DNA of 64,000 bases from Aricia agestis. Lineage: Eukaryota > Arthropoda > Insecta > Lepidoptera > Lycaenidae. Positions 20,740-31,503 of this stretch are shown piece by piece. Position numbers and translations under genes: made by a program. How positions within the stretch are numbered: position 1 is the first letter of the stretch; each line of letters starts with the position of its first letter. Where the stretch lies: assembly GCF_905147365.1 (NCBI RefSeq), contig NC_056417.1:11864501-11928500 (forward strand). The letters run 5' to 3'. The notes below the pieces were generated by a model, which worked only from the letters and a program-made list of their open reading frames with translations, did no database searches and had not been told where the DNA came from.

Positions 20740-20874
20740 GAGCCTGTTTCACCACTTCCTGATAGGGCTATCCACCAATTAACTTGACAGATCAATGAGA
20801 CAGATATGGAGAATCTGTCAAAAAGTTGTGAATAGCCTATTAGGCACTTTATCAGAAAGTGGTGAAACAGGCCC
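20740..20874. mobile_element. MITE with TAA duplication, PIF/Harbinger-like
   Basis: Ends GAGCCTGTTTCACCACTT and GGGCCTGTTTCACCACTT (read inward), flanked by TAA at 20737-20739 and 20875-20877. TAA is the usual PIF/Harbinger target. Confidence 0.85.
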
Positions 20875-21164
20875 TAAGTGTTAAATAGCTTTAGTTATAA
20901 TCTGAATTAAGCTCAAAAAACACTCGTGGTAGCATCTGTGAGCTTTCAATTTCAGATAGTATTTTTCAATAAAAATTAAAAAACCTACGTGGTTAAAACC
21001 TAAGCTGATAGGTAGGTATTCTAAAGTCTGAAATCGTAGGAGTAGGAGCTTGAATTTTTTAAAACAAATTATGTAAGTAAGTGTGAAGTAAGCCGATTTA
21101 ATACTGTGACAGTTTTCATAATATATGAAGTGCATAACAATAGTCATATTGTCATCTTACTCTG

Positions 21165-21347
21165 GAATGGAGACCAAGGCGGGGAAATCGGGGTGTAGGT
21201 CGACCTCCGACTAGGTGGGACTACGATCTCCGCTTAGTTGCAGGCCCATGTTGGATGCGAGTAGCAGGAGATCGGTCATCTTGGCGTTCATTGAGAGAGG
21301 CCTATGTCCAGCAGTGGACGACTATAGGCTGATATGATGATGATGAT
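21165..21347 (+). pseudogene. RTE-type LINE ORF2 C-terminus and 3' end
   Basis: One frame reads RPPTRWDYDLRLVAG, then WRSLREAYVQQWTTIG and a stop, the conserved end of insect RTE-clade ORF2. A (TGATGA)n tail follows. The rest of the element is missing. Confidence 0.75.
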
Positions 21348-22372
21348 TGTCATCTATACTATTATACTAATATTATGAAATGGAAAGGTCAATTTATTTG
21401 CATCGAATAAGCTCCAAAAGTATCAGTACTTTCGGTGATACACTATGCTTACGCAGGGCAAGCCAATACTAGCTTTTTATTATCATATCAAAAAGGAACA
21501 TTGCAAAATCATTGTTATTATTTCTGCTTTATTTATTTTTGAAAGATAACAAATATACAAACATACAATGCTTGTAATAATAGTACATTTCAAAAGCCTG
21601 GACTAACGCCTTATATTGGAACTTGAATGATTCTAAGTCAAAAATTACGTTTCTGGAAGATGGAGAAAGGACGTTTCACGTTTCTATTGGAAATCAATGA
21701 GCATTTTATCAACTTTAATCAATTACAAAGTGTAGCCTGAAAGGCTGAAACAATAATTATGGTTTTTCTTTGCTATAATTTTACAAAATCTATTTTTTAC
21801 TTGAGTATAATATGACAACTGATTACTGAACACTCTGATTTTAACGTCAACGTTTGTTTTTTTCCGATATTAAATATAGGTACTTACTTGAAACCTTTTC
21901 TTTGTTACAATATTATTATCAAAATCTAATTATTGTAGCTTGTCATTCAGTGTACCTATTTGTGTAGTGAATAGACGGCTAAAACCTGGAATTACTGAGC
22001 TATATTAAGGTTTAAATTAACCTTTCACATTTTCTCATTCCCGTATAATTTTATTAAAATATAAGATGACGAATTCTTTTCCTGTAATTTTCTTAAGCAG
22101 GACCGTTCGAGGTTCGCGGAAAAGTTTTTCTTATCTGAATAAACATTTTAAGTTAATTAAGCGAGAAAATTCTGATTAAAGCTATCTGTCCTATTCTTCG
22201 AAAAATCTGTTATCCACCCATAAAATATAAATACATGCGAAATAATACGCAAGTATACCTATTATAATATCAGTATTTTTTTGTTCTGACGTTTATTGAA
22301 GCTTGTATTGCTGAATACATAATATATTTTGATGACATATTTTGGTATGAAACATAAATTTAATACAATTCT
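21348..22372. other. No gene; possible degenerate Helitron
   Basis: About 21353-21470 starts ATCTATACTATTATACTAAT and ends near CTAG, so it may be a decayed Helitron. Nothing else is recognised. Confidence 0.35.
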
Positions 22373-22633
22373 TACCGAGCGAAATAGAGCAACAATCTCG
22401 AGCTGTCAAACGAAACCGAAATTGAGTTAAGTCTGTGTGTAAAAATTTGCTTATGTATACACATACACAAGCATCTTTCTAAGAGATTAAATTGTCAACG
22501 TGCCGATAAGTGCCGACTGGACGTCAAAAAAAGAGTTCTGCTGTCATGTATCACACGTCTCTTTTTACTACGCAGTATTACTCATAGTGACATCTCTCTT
22601 GCTCAGGCTTTTGTTACTCTATTCCGCTAGGTA
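22373..22633. mobile_element. MITE family I, TA-flanked
   Basis: The ends TACCGAGCGAAATAGAG and TACCTAGCGGAATAGAG read inward. The body is collinear with 63150-63455 (TTAAATTGTCAACGTGC, GACTGGACGTCAAAAAAAG). TA flanks suggest a Tc1/mariner-type target. Confidence 0.75.
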
Positions 22634-23337
22634 TATTAACTTTATGGTATGAATATACTTCGATTTCATTATAGAATTCAAAATAGATAGAACACCTGGG
22701 TATAATTGCTATAAATTAAAAACAAACTATGCACCTTACTTAACTTTTATTGTATTATCCAGAACTTTTGTTTAACTTTGACCTACTCCCATTACTTAGG
22801 GATGTATTGCCATTTAAAAATTAAAAGTACTTAAGTACCTTAAATTCAATAATAATTATAAAATCGATGGTGAAATCGATTCAATTGAAAGCGATACCCA
22901 TCTTCGTCGGGTATCTATTTCAATTGAATACGAAACCTTCAGCTTAATTTAAATAACAATATCTTTGTTTAAAACGTGTATAGACTCTATAACAACAATG
23001 GAACCCAAAACTATTGTTGAGGGTCCTATTTGCCCTTAGCTGACAATTAACTTACGTTTAAATTTAGAATAGAATCCTATCCAGAACCTATCTGCACAAA
23101 ATAGGATTAGCAAGTTTTTGTGGAAAACCAGTGACCAACCTTTGCCTAGCTTGTGATGTTTTGACTAGAGTTTAAATACTAATATAGCGTCTTTGGGTTG
23201 CAAATAATTTTAATAGATAATTCTGTCAAAAAACCTTAAAAACCTGCTGAAACAGTATCAGATCTTGTAATTGTATTCTATTGTCATTATTCCATATAAC
23301 CATCACATAATATTATGTGGATATTGTATATCTTATA
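22634..23337. other. No gene; one imperfect hairpin
   Basis: Arms at 22881-22899 and 22909-22927 (TCAATTGAAA...GATACCC) pair with about three mismatches. Otherwise nothing is recognised. Confidence 0.5.
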
Positions 23338-23526
23338 TCTTTAAACGAGCAATTCTTGTATATATATAATTGGAATCTTGGAATCGGCTCCAACGATTTT
23401 CATGAAATTTAGTATATATAGGGGGTTCCGGGGGCGATAAATCGATCAAGCTAGGAATCATTTTTAGAAAATGTCATTTTATTCGTGTTTTATCGAATAC
23501 CGAGCAAAGCTCGGTCAAATAGCTAG
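23338..23526 (+). mobile_element. Mini-Helitron, complete borders
   Basis: A|TCTTTAAACGAGCAATTC at the 5' end and CTAG|T at the 3' end, the Helitron insertion rule. The matching copy at 44629-44799 shares both borders. Confidence 0.8.
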
Positions 23527-23579
23527 TAAATATTATAATAACAGCCGATGCTCGTACGATGAAAGGTTAACTGCGTTTA

Positions 23580-23776
23580 ATGGCGGCTCTCGACATAGGC
23601 GAACGCGTTGGCCAACGCGTCTGCAGACGCGTTGGCCCAATGTGTAGAACGGGCGTTCGCGCGTTGGCCGTAGGTATTTAGACGTTGGCCAACGCGCGAA
23701 CGCCCGTTCTACACATTGGGCCAACGCGTCTGCAGACGCGTTGGCCAACGCGTTCGCCTATGTCGAGAGCCGCCAT
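23580..23776. mobile_element. Foldback element, 90-bp perfect arms, 17-nt loop
   Basis: Arms 23580-23669 and 23687-23776 are exact reverse complements at all 90 positions. Each arm contains further palindromes, including a 24-bp one centred on CTGCAG and a 16-bp one centred on GGCC. The sequence is GC-rich with GCGTTGGCC words. No coding capacity. The antisense ORF is a composition artefact. Confidence 0.9.
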
Positions 23777-23929
23777 AAAATAGATACACTGTCACAACGA
23801 AGACGTATGATGGACATGGTATTCCTACGTGATGTAGTTACAGGTCAAATTCCTTGTCAAGATTTAAATAGCTAGTAATATTATTAAGTTACAAAATTGT
23901 AAACTTTATTTTAAAAGATTAATTTATTT

Positions 23930-24096
23930 CTCACTTTTTTTGGTAAAAAAGTGGGCCCCGTGCGAGTTTCTTACGCCGGTTCTTCTCGCCGAACTAGTTC
24001 CCGAACCAGTGGTAGGCATCATATAAGACATTCTGAAAATATTTATTTTAAATTTATTCAGAAATAAAACAATTTTGATTTTGATTTTTGATTTTG
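23930..24096 (+). repeat. LINE 3' end with (TTTTGAT)n tail
   Basis: Same tail family as 15228. It ends in repeated TTTTGAT units. Confidence 0.65.
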
Positions 24097-24769
24097 ACAC
24101 CATAAAATAACTAATTTTAAGGTATAATTTTAGGTATAGTTAAAATAATTGTTATCCATACTAATAATATGCCTAGAATATTCCTAATTTATTTTATTAC
24201 ACATTATGTACCATCAATTCGACTCATTTCATTGCATAGCATTAAACTACACATTTTTGAAAAGTTCTTTGTGAAGTATATTTTAAATATTTGATTGTAT
24301 TTCAATATTTTAAAAATCATTTCTCCAAATATATCGTGTTTGGGCGTACAAAGAGATTCCATCAAAGCAATGACTGCGAGAACAATATTCGATATTTTTC
24401 ATCACGCAGTCACAATAGATTTTGTCGAGAACGCCCCGACATCTAAAACATTTTTTGTCGAGTAAATATAGGAAAGTGTGATTAATCATTTCCTGACAGG
24501 CAGAGAATTATGTAAATATCGAATGCTAGTAGTATAAGAGCTGGCGCCGACGTTAAGGGTTGCAAATGAGGCCTGATTCATTTGTTATAACAATCGCGGA
24601 GGGGAATAGGCAAAATATTATTCGACAAAGAGGCACACATTTTGGCGTGTTCAGGTTACTATTATAAATATGATAAAACTAAAACCTTTTGATCAAAAAA
24701 AATCTAAAGAGCTTGTTTGTTCGAACGCGTTAATCTCACAACCTGCAGGACCGATTTTTATGCAAGAAT
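24097..24769. other. No gene seen
   Basis: No recognised feature. Confidence 0.5.
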
Positions 24770-25166
24770 TGGTAGTAGCAAGCTAATTTTTCGTGAGTAG
24801 CTTCATTTTGATAAGACGAACAACAATGTTATCTGCGAAAAATCTCGAAAGTGGTAGCTAACAGAGATAGAAAGGATTTCATACTTTGATTTTATGGTCC
24901 TAAAATCAACAAAACTTAGTTGACTACAGAACCCTAAAACGGAACCCTAACCATCTGACTATTTGTATGTTGATAGGTTAATAGTTATGTAATTAAGAGT
25001 AACATTGTCCTATAAATAGAACAATCCATATTTTGGGACCATCAAATCAAAGTATGAAAACCTTTCTATCTCTGTTAGCTACCATTTTCGAGATTTTTCG
25101 CAGATAAAATTGTTGTTCTTCTTATCAAAATGAAGCTACTCACAAAAAATTTGCTTGATGGTAATC
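24770..25166. mobile_element. Foldback element, family J
   Basis: Arms 24770-24906 and about 25030-25166 are inverted copies, with roughly ten differences over 127 bp by eye. A ~120-bp unique spacer separates them. Non-coding. A single arm lies at 11758. Confidence 0.8.
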
Positions 25167-25608
25167 AAAAAATCCCTGACTATAGGGATATTGAGTTGAC
25201 TACGGGAAACGATGTACAATTTGTACAATCTTGTAAGGGAGTAAATTAAACACTCAGCACCTACACTCTGGCTCGTGGATGATAGAAGAAGAGAATGTCG
25301 AACGATCATCCCTTTGTATATCAACCCCACCACTCATAGTTGGCGTGTCTGACTTTATCTATCAATATTACACTACAAAGAACATAGGCTACTTTTATGC
25401 AGAATGTACGTTCCTGTGAATTTTGTTCTTACGCGGTAGGAGCTGCGCGCAAACTGATTTTAATGAAATTTGGTAAGGTTAAACTTTGAGTCATGAGAAA
25501 GAAAACAGGTAAAAGGAAAGATCATGTGAATGTACACATAGGTAAAACTTGTGTACCGAGTTACGTTAGAAACGAATGGTAAAATGAAATTGCGCGATTT
25601 TTGTGGTA

Positions 25609-25827
25609 CTAGATGACGCCCGTAACCCCGTTGCGTTTATCGTTCGGGAACCGTACATTTTTCCGGAATAAAAAGTATTCTATGTCCTTCCTCGACACTC
25701 AAAGTATCTCCATACCGAATTTCAGCTAAATCAGTTCAGCGGTTTGGGCGGACAGACAGACAGACAGACAGACAGACGGACGGACAGACAGACAGACACA
25801 CTTTCGCATTTATAATATTAGTATGGA
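25609..25827 (-). mobile_element. Lep1-like Helitron, complete borders
   Basis: Minus strand: A|TCCATACTAATATTATAAAT at the 5' end and CTAG|T at the 3' end. An expanded GACA/GACG microsatellite lies at 25751-25799. Confidence 0.85.
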
Positions 25828-26393
25828 TTAGTATGGATATGGAAGTATGTATAATAGTACGTAGGAGTCCAAGCAAACTGGTGAATCCCGCATAACAGCC
25901 CACAGACAAAGTAAAATGAGAAGTTCTGATCTTCGACTATAATCTGTAATCGATATATACCGTACGCTTAAACGAAATTTAGCATGGTAATATTTTGAGT
26001 TCGGATAAAGGACATGTAATGATAAAGGACATTACTTTTAACCCAGAAAATATGTCGCTTAAAGACGATGAAAGATGGTTAGAAAGTCAAACATAATAGT
26101 CCGACTGGTTTCACAGTAAATCCCACAAAGGCCACAGACAAAGTAAAATGAGACACATTTGTATAAAACAGCCGGCATAAGTCGTTACATACTCAAACAG
26201 TTATTTGGAATTGTGATGAGGCGCACGTCTTACTGCAAACTTTAAGCGGGCTTCAGTTTCGGAACTTTTAGATTGCACTTATCGCGAGCTGAAAGTACCA
26301 TTACGAAATAATTGTGCAGTTCTTTAGTGTACGGAAATGTGCATTTTTGGGTGTAAGTGCTCATTTCTTAATGTGATGTGTTTTACAGGGTGT
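25828..26393. other. No gene seen
   Basis: Contains a loose direct repeat: a GTGAATCCCGCATAAC-like word followed by CACAGACAAAGTAAAATGAG at about 25880-25918 and 26110-26152. Confidence 0.45.
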
Positions 26394-26643
26394 AACAAAA
26401 ATAAGTGTTAATACTTTAGGGTGTGTACATGTTCTTTGTAGAGAGTTCACTGTGAAAGTAGCAGCTCTGAAAGACAAAAAAATTTTCACTTTTGTATGGG
26501 CAAGGGCCCGAGCGTCACGAGTTTCCCCATACAAAAGTGAAAAAAAATTTGGTCTTTCAGCGCTGCTACTTTCACACTGATCTCTCTACAAGGAACACGT
26601 ACACACCCTACAATATTATCACTTGTTTTTGTTCCACCCTGTA
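26394..26643. mobile_element. MITE, ACAGGGTG TIRs, TA target
   Basis: Ends ACAGGGTGTAACAAAAAT and ACAGGGTGGAACAAAAAC read inward. Long internal symmetry (GAAAGTAGCAGC...) makes most of the element one hairpin. TA flanks suggest Tc1/mariner. Confidence 0.8.
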
Positions 26644-26846
26644 GAGTTCACTATTACAGAAGCAGCACTGAAAGACTAACTTTTTGTTTGATCTTTGTAT
26701 GGAAAAATTTATGACGCGCTGGCGCTTGCCCATACAATTCTCCAAAAAAAAATTGGTCTTTCAGCGCTGTTACTTTCACAGTGAACTATCTACAAGGAAC
26801 ACGTACACACCCTAAAGTAGTATTGTTAGTATTGTTACACCTTGTA
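26644..26846. mobile_element. Second, left-truncated ACAGGGTG MITE in tandem
   Basis: Starts inside the repeat at GAGTTCAC and continues to GTTACACCTTGTA. It lacks about the first 60 bp and joins directly to the first copy. Confidence 0.75.
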
Positions 26847-26874
26847 TAATAAATAATAATGTATTGTAATTATT

Positions 26875-27117
26875 GACGATCTCTGTGGCTCAGTTGCTGA
26901 GCACGTTGGTAGCTCAAGCCGGGGGTCACGGGTTCGAATCCCGCCGACGGAACAAAACGTTTTCGAAGTTCCTGGGTCATGGATGTGTATTAAATATGTG
27001 TATCATATAATAAAAATCTTAAATATATACAGTATAGTATGAAAGTATTAAATATATTTCCGTTGTCTGCTACCCGTAACACAAGACGTGGTGTAAAGCG
27101 TCCATAGATATTATTAT
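26875..27117 (+). mobile_element. tRNA-derived SINE, family B
   Basis: B box GGTTCGAATCC at about 26930-26940. The body matches the 13174 copy (CCTGGGTCATGGATGTGTAT). The tail is shortened. Confidence 0.85.
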
Positions 27118-27421
27118 TATGAGAATGTGCCAGTCACGGCAGTGTGCATAATATTCAGCTTTTGTATTTTTTTTTATTTCAATACAATACTACACAAAGG
27201 TCGGAGCAGAGGACGCCGCGCTACTAGTACGTACAGTAAATAATCCGACCAAAATCCGACAACGGTCAGTACACTCGCATATTTCTATTATTTTAGTAAC
27301 TTGTGATGTATGTTGTTTGTACTGCGGTTTCAGTGTCCTCAAAGCTGACTATAACGAGATTGGAAGACTTTAACATGGGATAGCAACTCCACAATTACTA
27401 GTTTGCTAGGTTATAATATAC

Positions 27422-27490
27422 TCCGTGGTCCTGTGGCTTAACTCGTGGTTCTTGACTCGGAGGTTGTGGGTTCGATGCCCGTGACGGATC
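27422..27490 (+). repeat. tRNA-like SINE head, different family
   Basis: CTCCGTGG...GGGTTCGATGCCC supplies a good B box. The cloverleaf arms are poor, so it is a SINE head and not a tRNA gene. Family C follows after 12 bp. Confidence 0.5.
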
Positions 27491-27502
27491 CTGAGGCTAA
27501 TT

Positions 27503-27974
27503 AAGAGGAGTCCACACCGCCCTTTTTTCCATACAAACGTTGTCCCCTGTTTCCTCCCTGGATAATGCTAGTAAAGGTATAACTTTTTTCCTGAATATCT
27601 ACGGCTACTAATACAATGTTCCTATGTTTTCTTTTTTTTCATAATTTAATTATTAAATAAGATATGAACGTTCAAAAACCCAAAAAAATGGTCAGATTTT
27701 CCGCTGTGTTCAAACGTCCAGAAAACAGATTTGGCTAGATTATACAAAAAAAAGCAAAACATAGGAACAAACACAGCTCAAGCCTTTTTATAATCTTTAA
27801 TGAAAAAAGTACTTAAACCGGTTAAGTTTTGGAGAAGGAATCAGGGGACAACGAATCGTTGATTTTCTGCAGTTGTCTCTATCGCGTTCTGCGGTATAGG
27901 CTTGAGGTAAGGGAGACAGCTATAGATATTACACGTACTTTTTTTCATTTCTCTAGCCCCTGGTGTATCCTCTT
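27503..27974 (+). mobile_element. Repeat family C, copy 1
   Basis: Collinear with 41195-41683. The ends AAGAGGAGTCCACACC and AAGAGGATACACCAGG (read inward) are imperfect inverted repeats, so this is probably a non-autonomous DNA element. Overlapping ORFs are not conserved between copies. Confidence 0.65.
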
Positions 27975-28171
27975 TCAGACCAGAAAGAATTTTATGAGGC
28001 CATGCAAGAAGTCGTTTTTGCATCTGAACCCTCGCTGATCGTGAAAAGGAAGAGGTTGTGCTCTTGTGTATTGCGCACACAGTTGGGTAATATAAAATCA
28101 ACCCTGCGCAGCTGCCTTTCAATAACACTGACCACCGTCACCGAAACCGTTGAGGAAGGCATTATTATTGA

Positions 28172-28374
28172 CTAGATGACGTCCGCAACCCCGTTGCGCC
28201 AGAATTCGTTTATCCCGAAAGAGCCGTTAATTTCTACAGGATAAAAAGTATCCTATATCCTGTCCCGAGAGTCGAAAATATCTCCTTATCAAATTTCAGC
28301 AAAATTGGTTCAGTGGTTTGGGCGTGAAGTGGTAACAGACAGACACACTTTCGCATTTATAATATAAGTATAGA
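28172..28374 (-). mobile_element. Lep1-like Helitron, complete borders
   Basis: Minus strand: A|TCTATACTTATATTATAAAT to CTAG|T. Standard body. Confidence 0.85.
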
Positions 28375-29573
28375 TATTATGTACATTTAATATTAGTTGT
28401 GCTCTAGCTTACTGAGAATTATTACCTACAAAGGGTTGCAATAAACCTTTAAGCCTATATTAACTGGTATTGGTAATATCTACATACAGATAGAGGCTTG
28501 GGCTTAGACTGTTAAACCCTAGTTTATATAGGATATCGTAGGTTCAATTTAGAGAAATAGACTTCACTTATTTAGTAACGAATAAGTACAAATATTATGC
28601 TACTGTTTGGTTAATCACCGATCAGCTTGCATTATGCTAATAAAACTTGAAAACATGTTTACTTTGTTTCAACGCGGGATTCAAACCAACAGTCGAGAGC
28701 TTAGCTACTATGTGGCCCTGTTTTATGTTGGCCAATGATGGATAATTAAGTACAAGTTATTACCACTGAAATAGAGGCATATTTTCACCTATGATTGCCC
28801 ATGATTGCAACTTCGCAATCATCGTGGCCTTACATTCATAATATGTCAATTCACATTGCATATGCCACGACTCACAAGGCGTTGCGAATTGCATTTTTAA
28901 ATTTGGAACAACTCGATACCACGAGTAGCATTGTCAATTTAATATGTATCTTCTTGTGTAGCAAATAACGTTCTGTTTTGAATATCTTAAAAAGTATTCA
29001 AGTGCATCGAAACGTTACGTTGCATTGTGATCAGACCCTATAGAGAACTAATGCCCGCTGGACATGACTGGTGGTACTGGCTGATATTTATACTGTAACA
29101 TAATTAGATACTCTGCTAGAATATCATCTTATATTATGTCATTCAGGATGTGAGCTTCATTAATTAGATGAAATATTTTCTTTTTAATCTACAAAGACCT
29201 CGACTTCGCTAGTATTTCCTAGCTGTACTAATTAGTAAAAGTAGGCTGACATCTGACCGATATTCTTTTATGTTTTCTTATTATTTTTTATTTTAATGTA
29301 TGTATCTTATTTCAATAACATAACATAAAATTAAAATAGCAACGTTCTGTGTAAAACAATTAACATCCAAACAGATCATTAAGAAAATTTGGAAACTTGT
29401 AGTTTGTAAACTTATTATATTATTATTAGTAAGTCTATTATAACGTACCTTTCAGCAAATAATAATAATAACAATAATATTACAAAAGCGAAAGTTTAAA
29501 ATTTTTGCCTTTTTAATAATAGCAACAAAAATACATACGTGTCAAGTGTCAACGATACACTTTTATTTCTATA
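28375..29573. other. No gene seen
   Basis: AT-rich, no recognised repeat. ATAAT runs near 29460. Confidence 0.5.
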
Positions 29574-30461
29574 AATTGAGTCGTATAGTATCAAAAACAG
29601 CAATCTGACTTTTCACTAATTATCTGTAATTATGAAAAGTAGTTCCACTATTATAATCAACAAATAATTATTTTTCCGTGTATATAATTATATAGTTCTT
29701 CGATTTTTGAATTCATTATTTAAAGATTTAAATACATTAAATTTGAATTAAATTTATAATTAATAACTTAAATTCAGATTGCTGTTTTTGATATTGACTT
29801 CCTAATATTGCTGAATATGATACTAAACAATAGTTAGATTGCAGCTTTTGATTCTAGCCAAAATTAAAGATACATAGGGTTGTCAACTTAAATCTTATAT
29901 TGCTAAATAAAACTTCATAATTTTAAATAATCTCTTTATTTAGTTAATAAAAAAGAAGAGAAGAGGGTGGGACATAGATAGCAGATAAAAATGTAATGCA
30001 TACTGTTAAAAGAACTAATTTCAACATGTGCTTTCCAATTTGCTGGATCTCTTTTCTTTTTTCTCGCAAATCTATTGTTTACGCGTGTTGGATGTACATC
30101 CATGTTAACTTTTTTCACCTCCAAACGAATTATTTAACAATATTTTAACAATAAAATAACAAAATACGCACACGGATCTTCTGACGAAATCAATGCACAC
30201 GCCATCTTGACAGGTGACCATTTGAAGGCCTGTGATTGGTCGAGACTAATAGATTGCTGCTTTTGAATCTCATCATATACAGATTGCTGCATTTGATACT
30301 AATATGGGTTTTACAGTCTGGTTTTTGATGAAATATTTCTGTTTTTGATACTTTGTGACTACATAAGTAAAAAATATTTTAACGAGACAGTGTTACCATA
30401 TTCATAACCCGAATTGCGTAAAAATGACAGATTGCTGTTTTTGATACTATACGACTCAATT
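29574..30461. mobile_element. DNA element with perfect 34-bp TIRs and dispersed subterminal repeats
   Basis: Arms 29574-29607 and 30428-30461 are exact reverse complements (AATTGAGTCGTATAGTAT...). The motif AGATTGCTG(T/C)TTTTGA recurs inside in both orientations near 29775, 29835, 30250, 30285 and 30340. Clustered subterminal repeats are usually transposase binding sites. No target duplication was resolved and no complete transposase is present. The family was not recognised. Confidence 0.75.
29936..30124 (-). pseudogene. Short ORF inside the 34-bp TIR element
   Basis: A 62-residue minus-strand ORF with a basic block and KKRDPANWKAHVE. The basic-then-W-K pattern recalls N-terminal exons of some insect transposon proteins, from memory only. 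It may be a relic of the autonomous parent or chance. The remaining residues look like read-through of AT-rich DNA. Confidence 0.2.
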
Positions 30462-30885
30462 AGTATTTTTCGTGAAAGGCTGTTTTCAGTTTCTTTTTGT
30501 TGTTAAATGTTGTTAAAATAGTAACTTTTCTTACGTCAAATGATCATCCTTACAACAACCAGAAATGAACAAAACAAATACTTTATCATTAATAAAATTC
30601 ATCGCCAGATTCAACATGAAATAATATGACGTGCCTACATCGAAATTTGTCTGTTTCTTGTCTACGTCTACACACGTAGACAGCCTACGTTTAGTGTCTA
30701 CGTTTTCGAACACGTAGATATACGTATACATGTGTTTACGACGTACGAACACGTAGACAAACTAAGACAATATAATGATTAACTGTCTGACCGTCTTGTA
30801 TTCTGGTGTAATTGATCAGCCTTTGATATTGATTATAAGGCTTGCGATACGAATATTCTTGCTTTAAAATAATTACTTGATACTC
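30462..30885. other. No gene; self-complementary GTCTACGT patch
   Basis: About 30655-30760 repeats GTCTACGT and ACGTAGAC in both orientations. No other feature. Confidence 0.5.
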
Positions 30886-31098
30886 GCTCCGTTCCGCAGT
30901 AAGTGTTATCGCGCGGGAATTGTACATTTTTCCAGGACTAAATACTTTTCATACCGGAAAAATTTACGGTTTGATATTTTCCTGTATCCTATCAGGGGCT
31001 CAAAGTATCTCCATACGAAATTTCATCGAAATCGATTCAGCGGCTTAAGCGTGAAAAGGTCACAGACAGATACACTTTTGCATTTATAATGTTAGTAT
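30886..31098 (-). mobile_element. Lep1-like Helitron, degraded ends
   Basis: Retains TTATCGCGCGGGAATTGTAC, the GATTCAGCGG block and TTTATAATGTTAGTATG. The CTAG end is lost. Confidence 0.6.
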
Positions 31099-31249
31099 GT
31101 ATTTCATCCGTTTAATACCGTACTATTATTATAATATTAATAATACAGGATACCGTGTTTTTTGGAATTATTCTTAAATATTATTCTTAAATATTCAAGT
31201 AGACTTACAATTAAGGCCTTTGTGAAAACACCAAGTGCCTACCTGTTGC

Positions 31250-31503
31250 CATTATTGATATCAAGCAAAAAAAGGCCAAAAAAATCACCTTTGTTGTATG
31301 GGAGCCCCCTTTAAATATTAATGTTATTTTGTTTTTAGTATTTGCTGTTATAGCGGCAACAGAGATACACAATCTGTGAAAATTTGAGAACTCTAGCTAT
31401 AGCGGTTCTTGAGATACAGCCTGGAGACAGACAGACGGACAGACAGACATCGAAGTCTCATGAATAGGGTCCCGTTTTCACCCTTTGGGAACGGAATCCT
31501 AAA
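31250..31503 (+). repeat. Repeat family K fragment
   Basis: Contains TGTATGGGAGCCCCC, ACTCTAGCTATAGCGGTTC, a GACA run and GGGAACGGAATCCTAAAA, a common lepidopteran repeat. Related pieces lie at 53121 and 55735. Confidence 0.55.

Noticed and set aside
25751..25800. Possible CRISPR-like regular repeats
   Set aside because: Simple GACA/GACG microsatellite without spacers; eukaryotic context.
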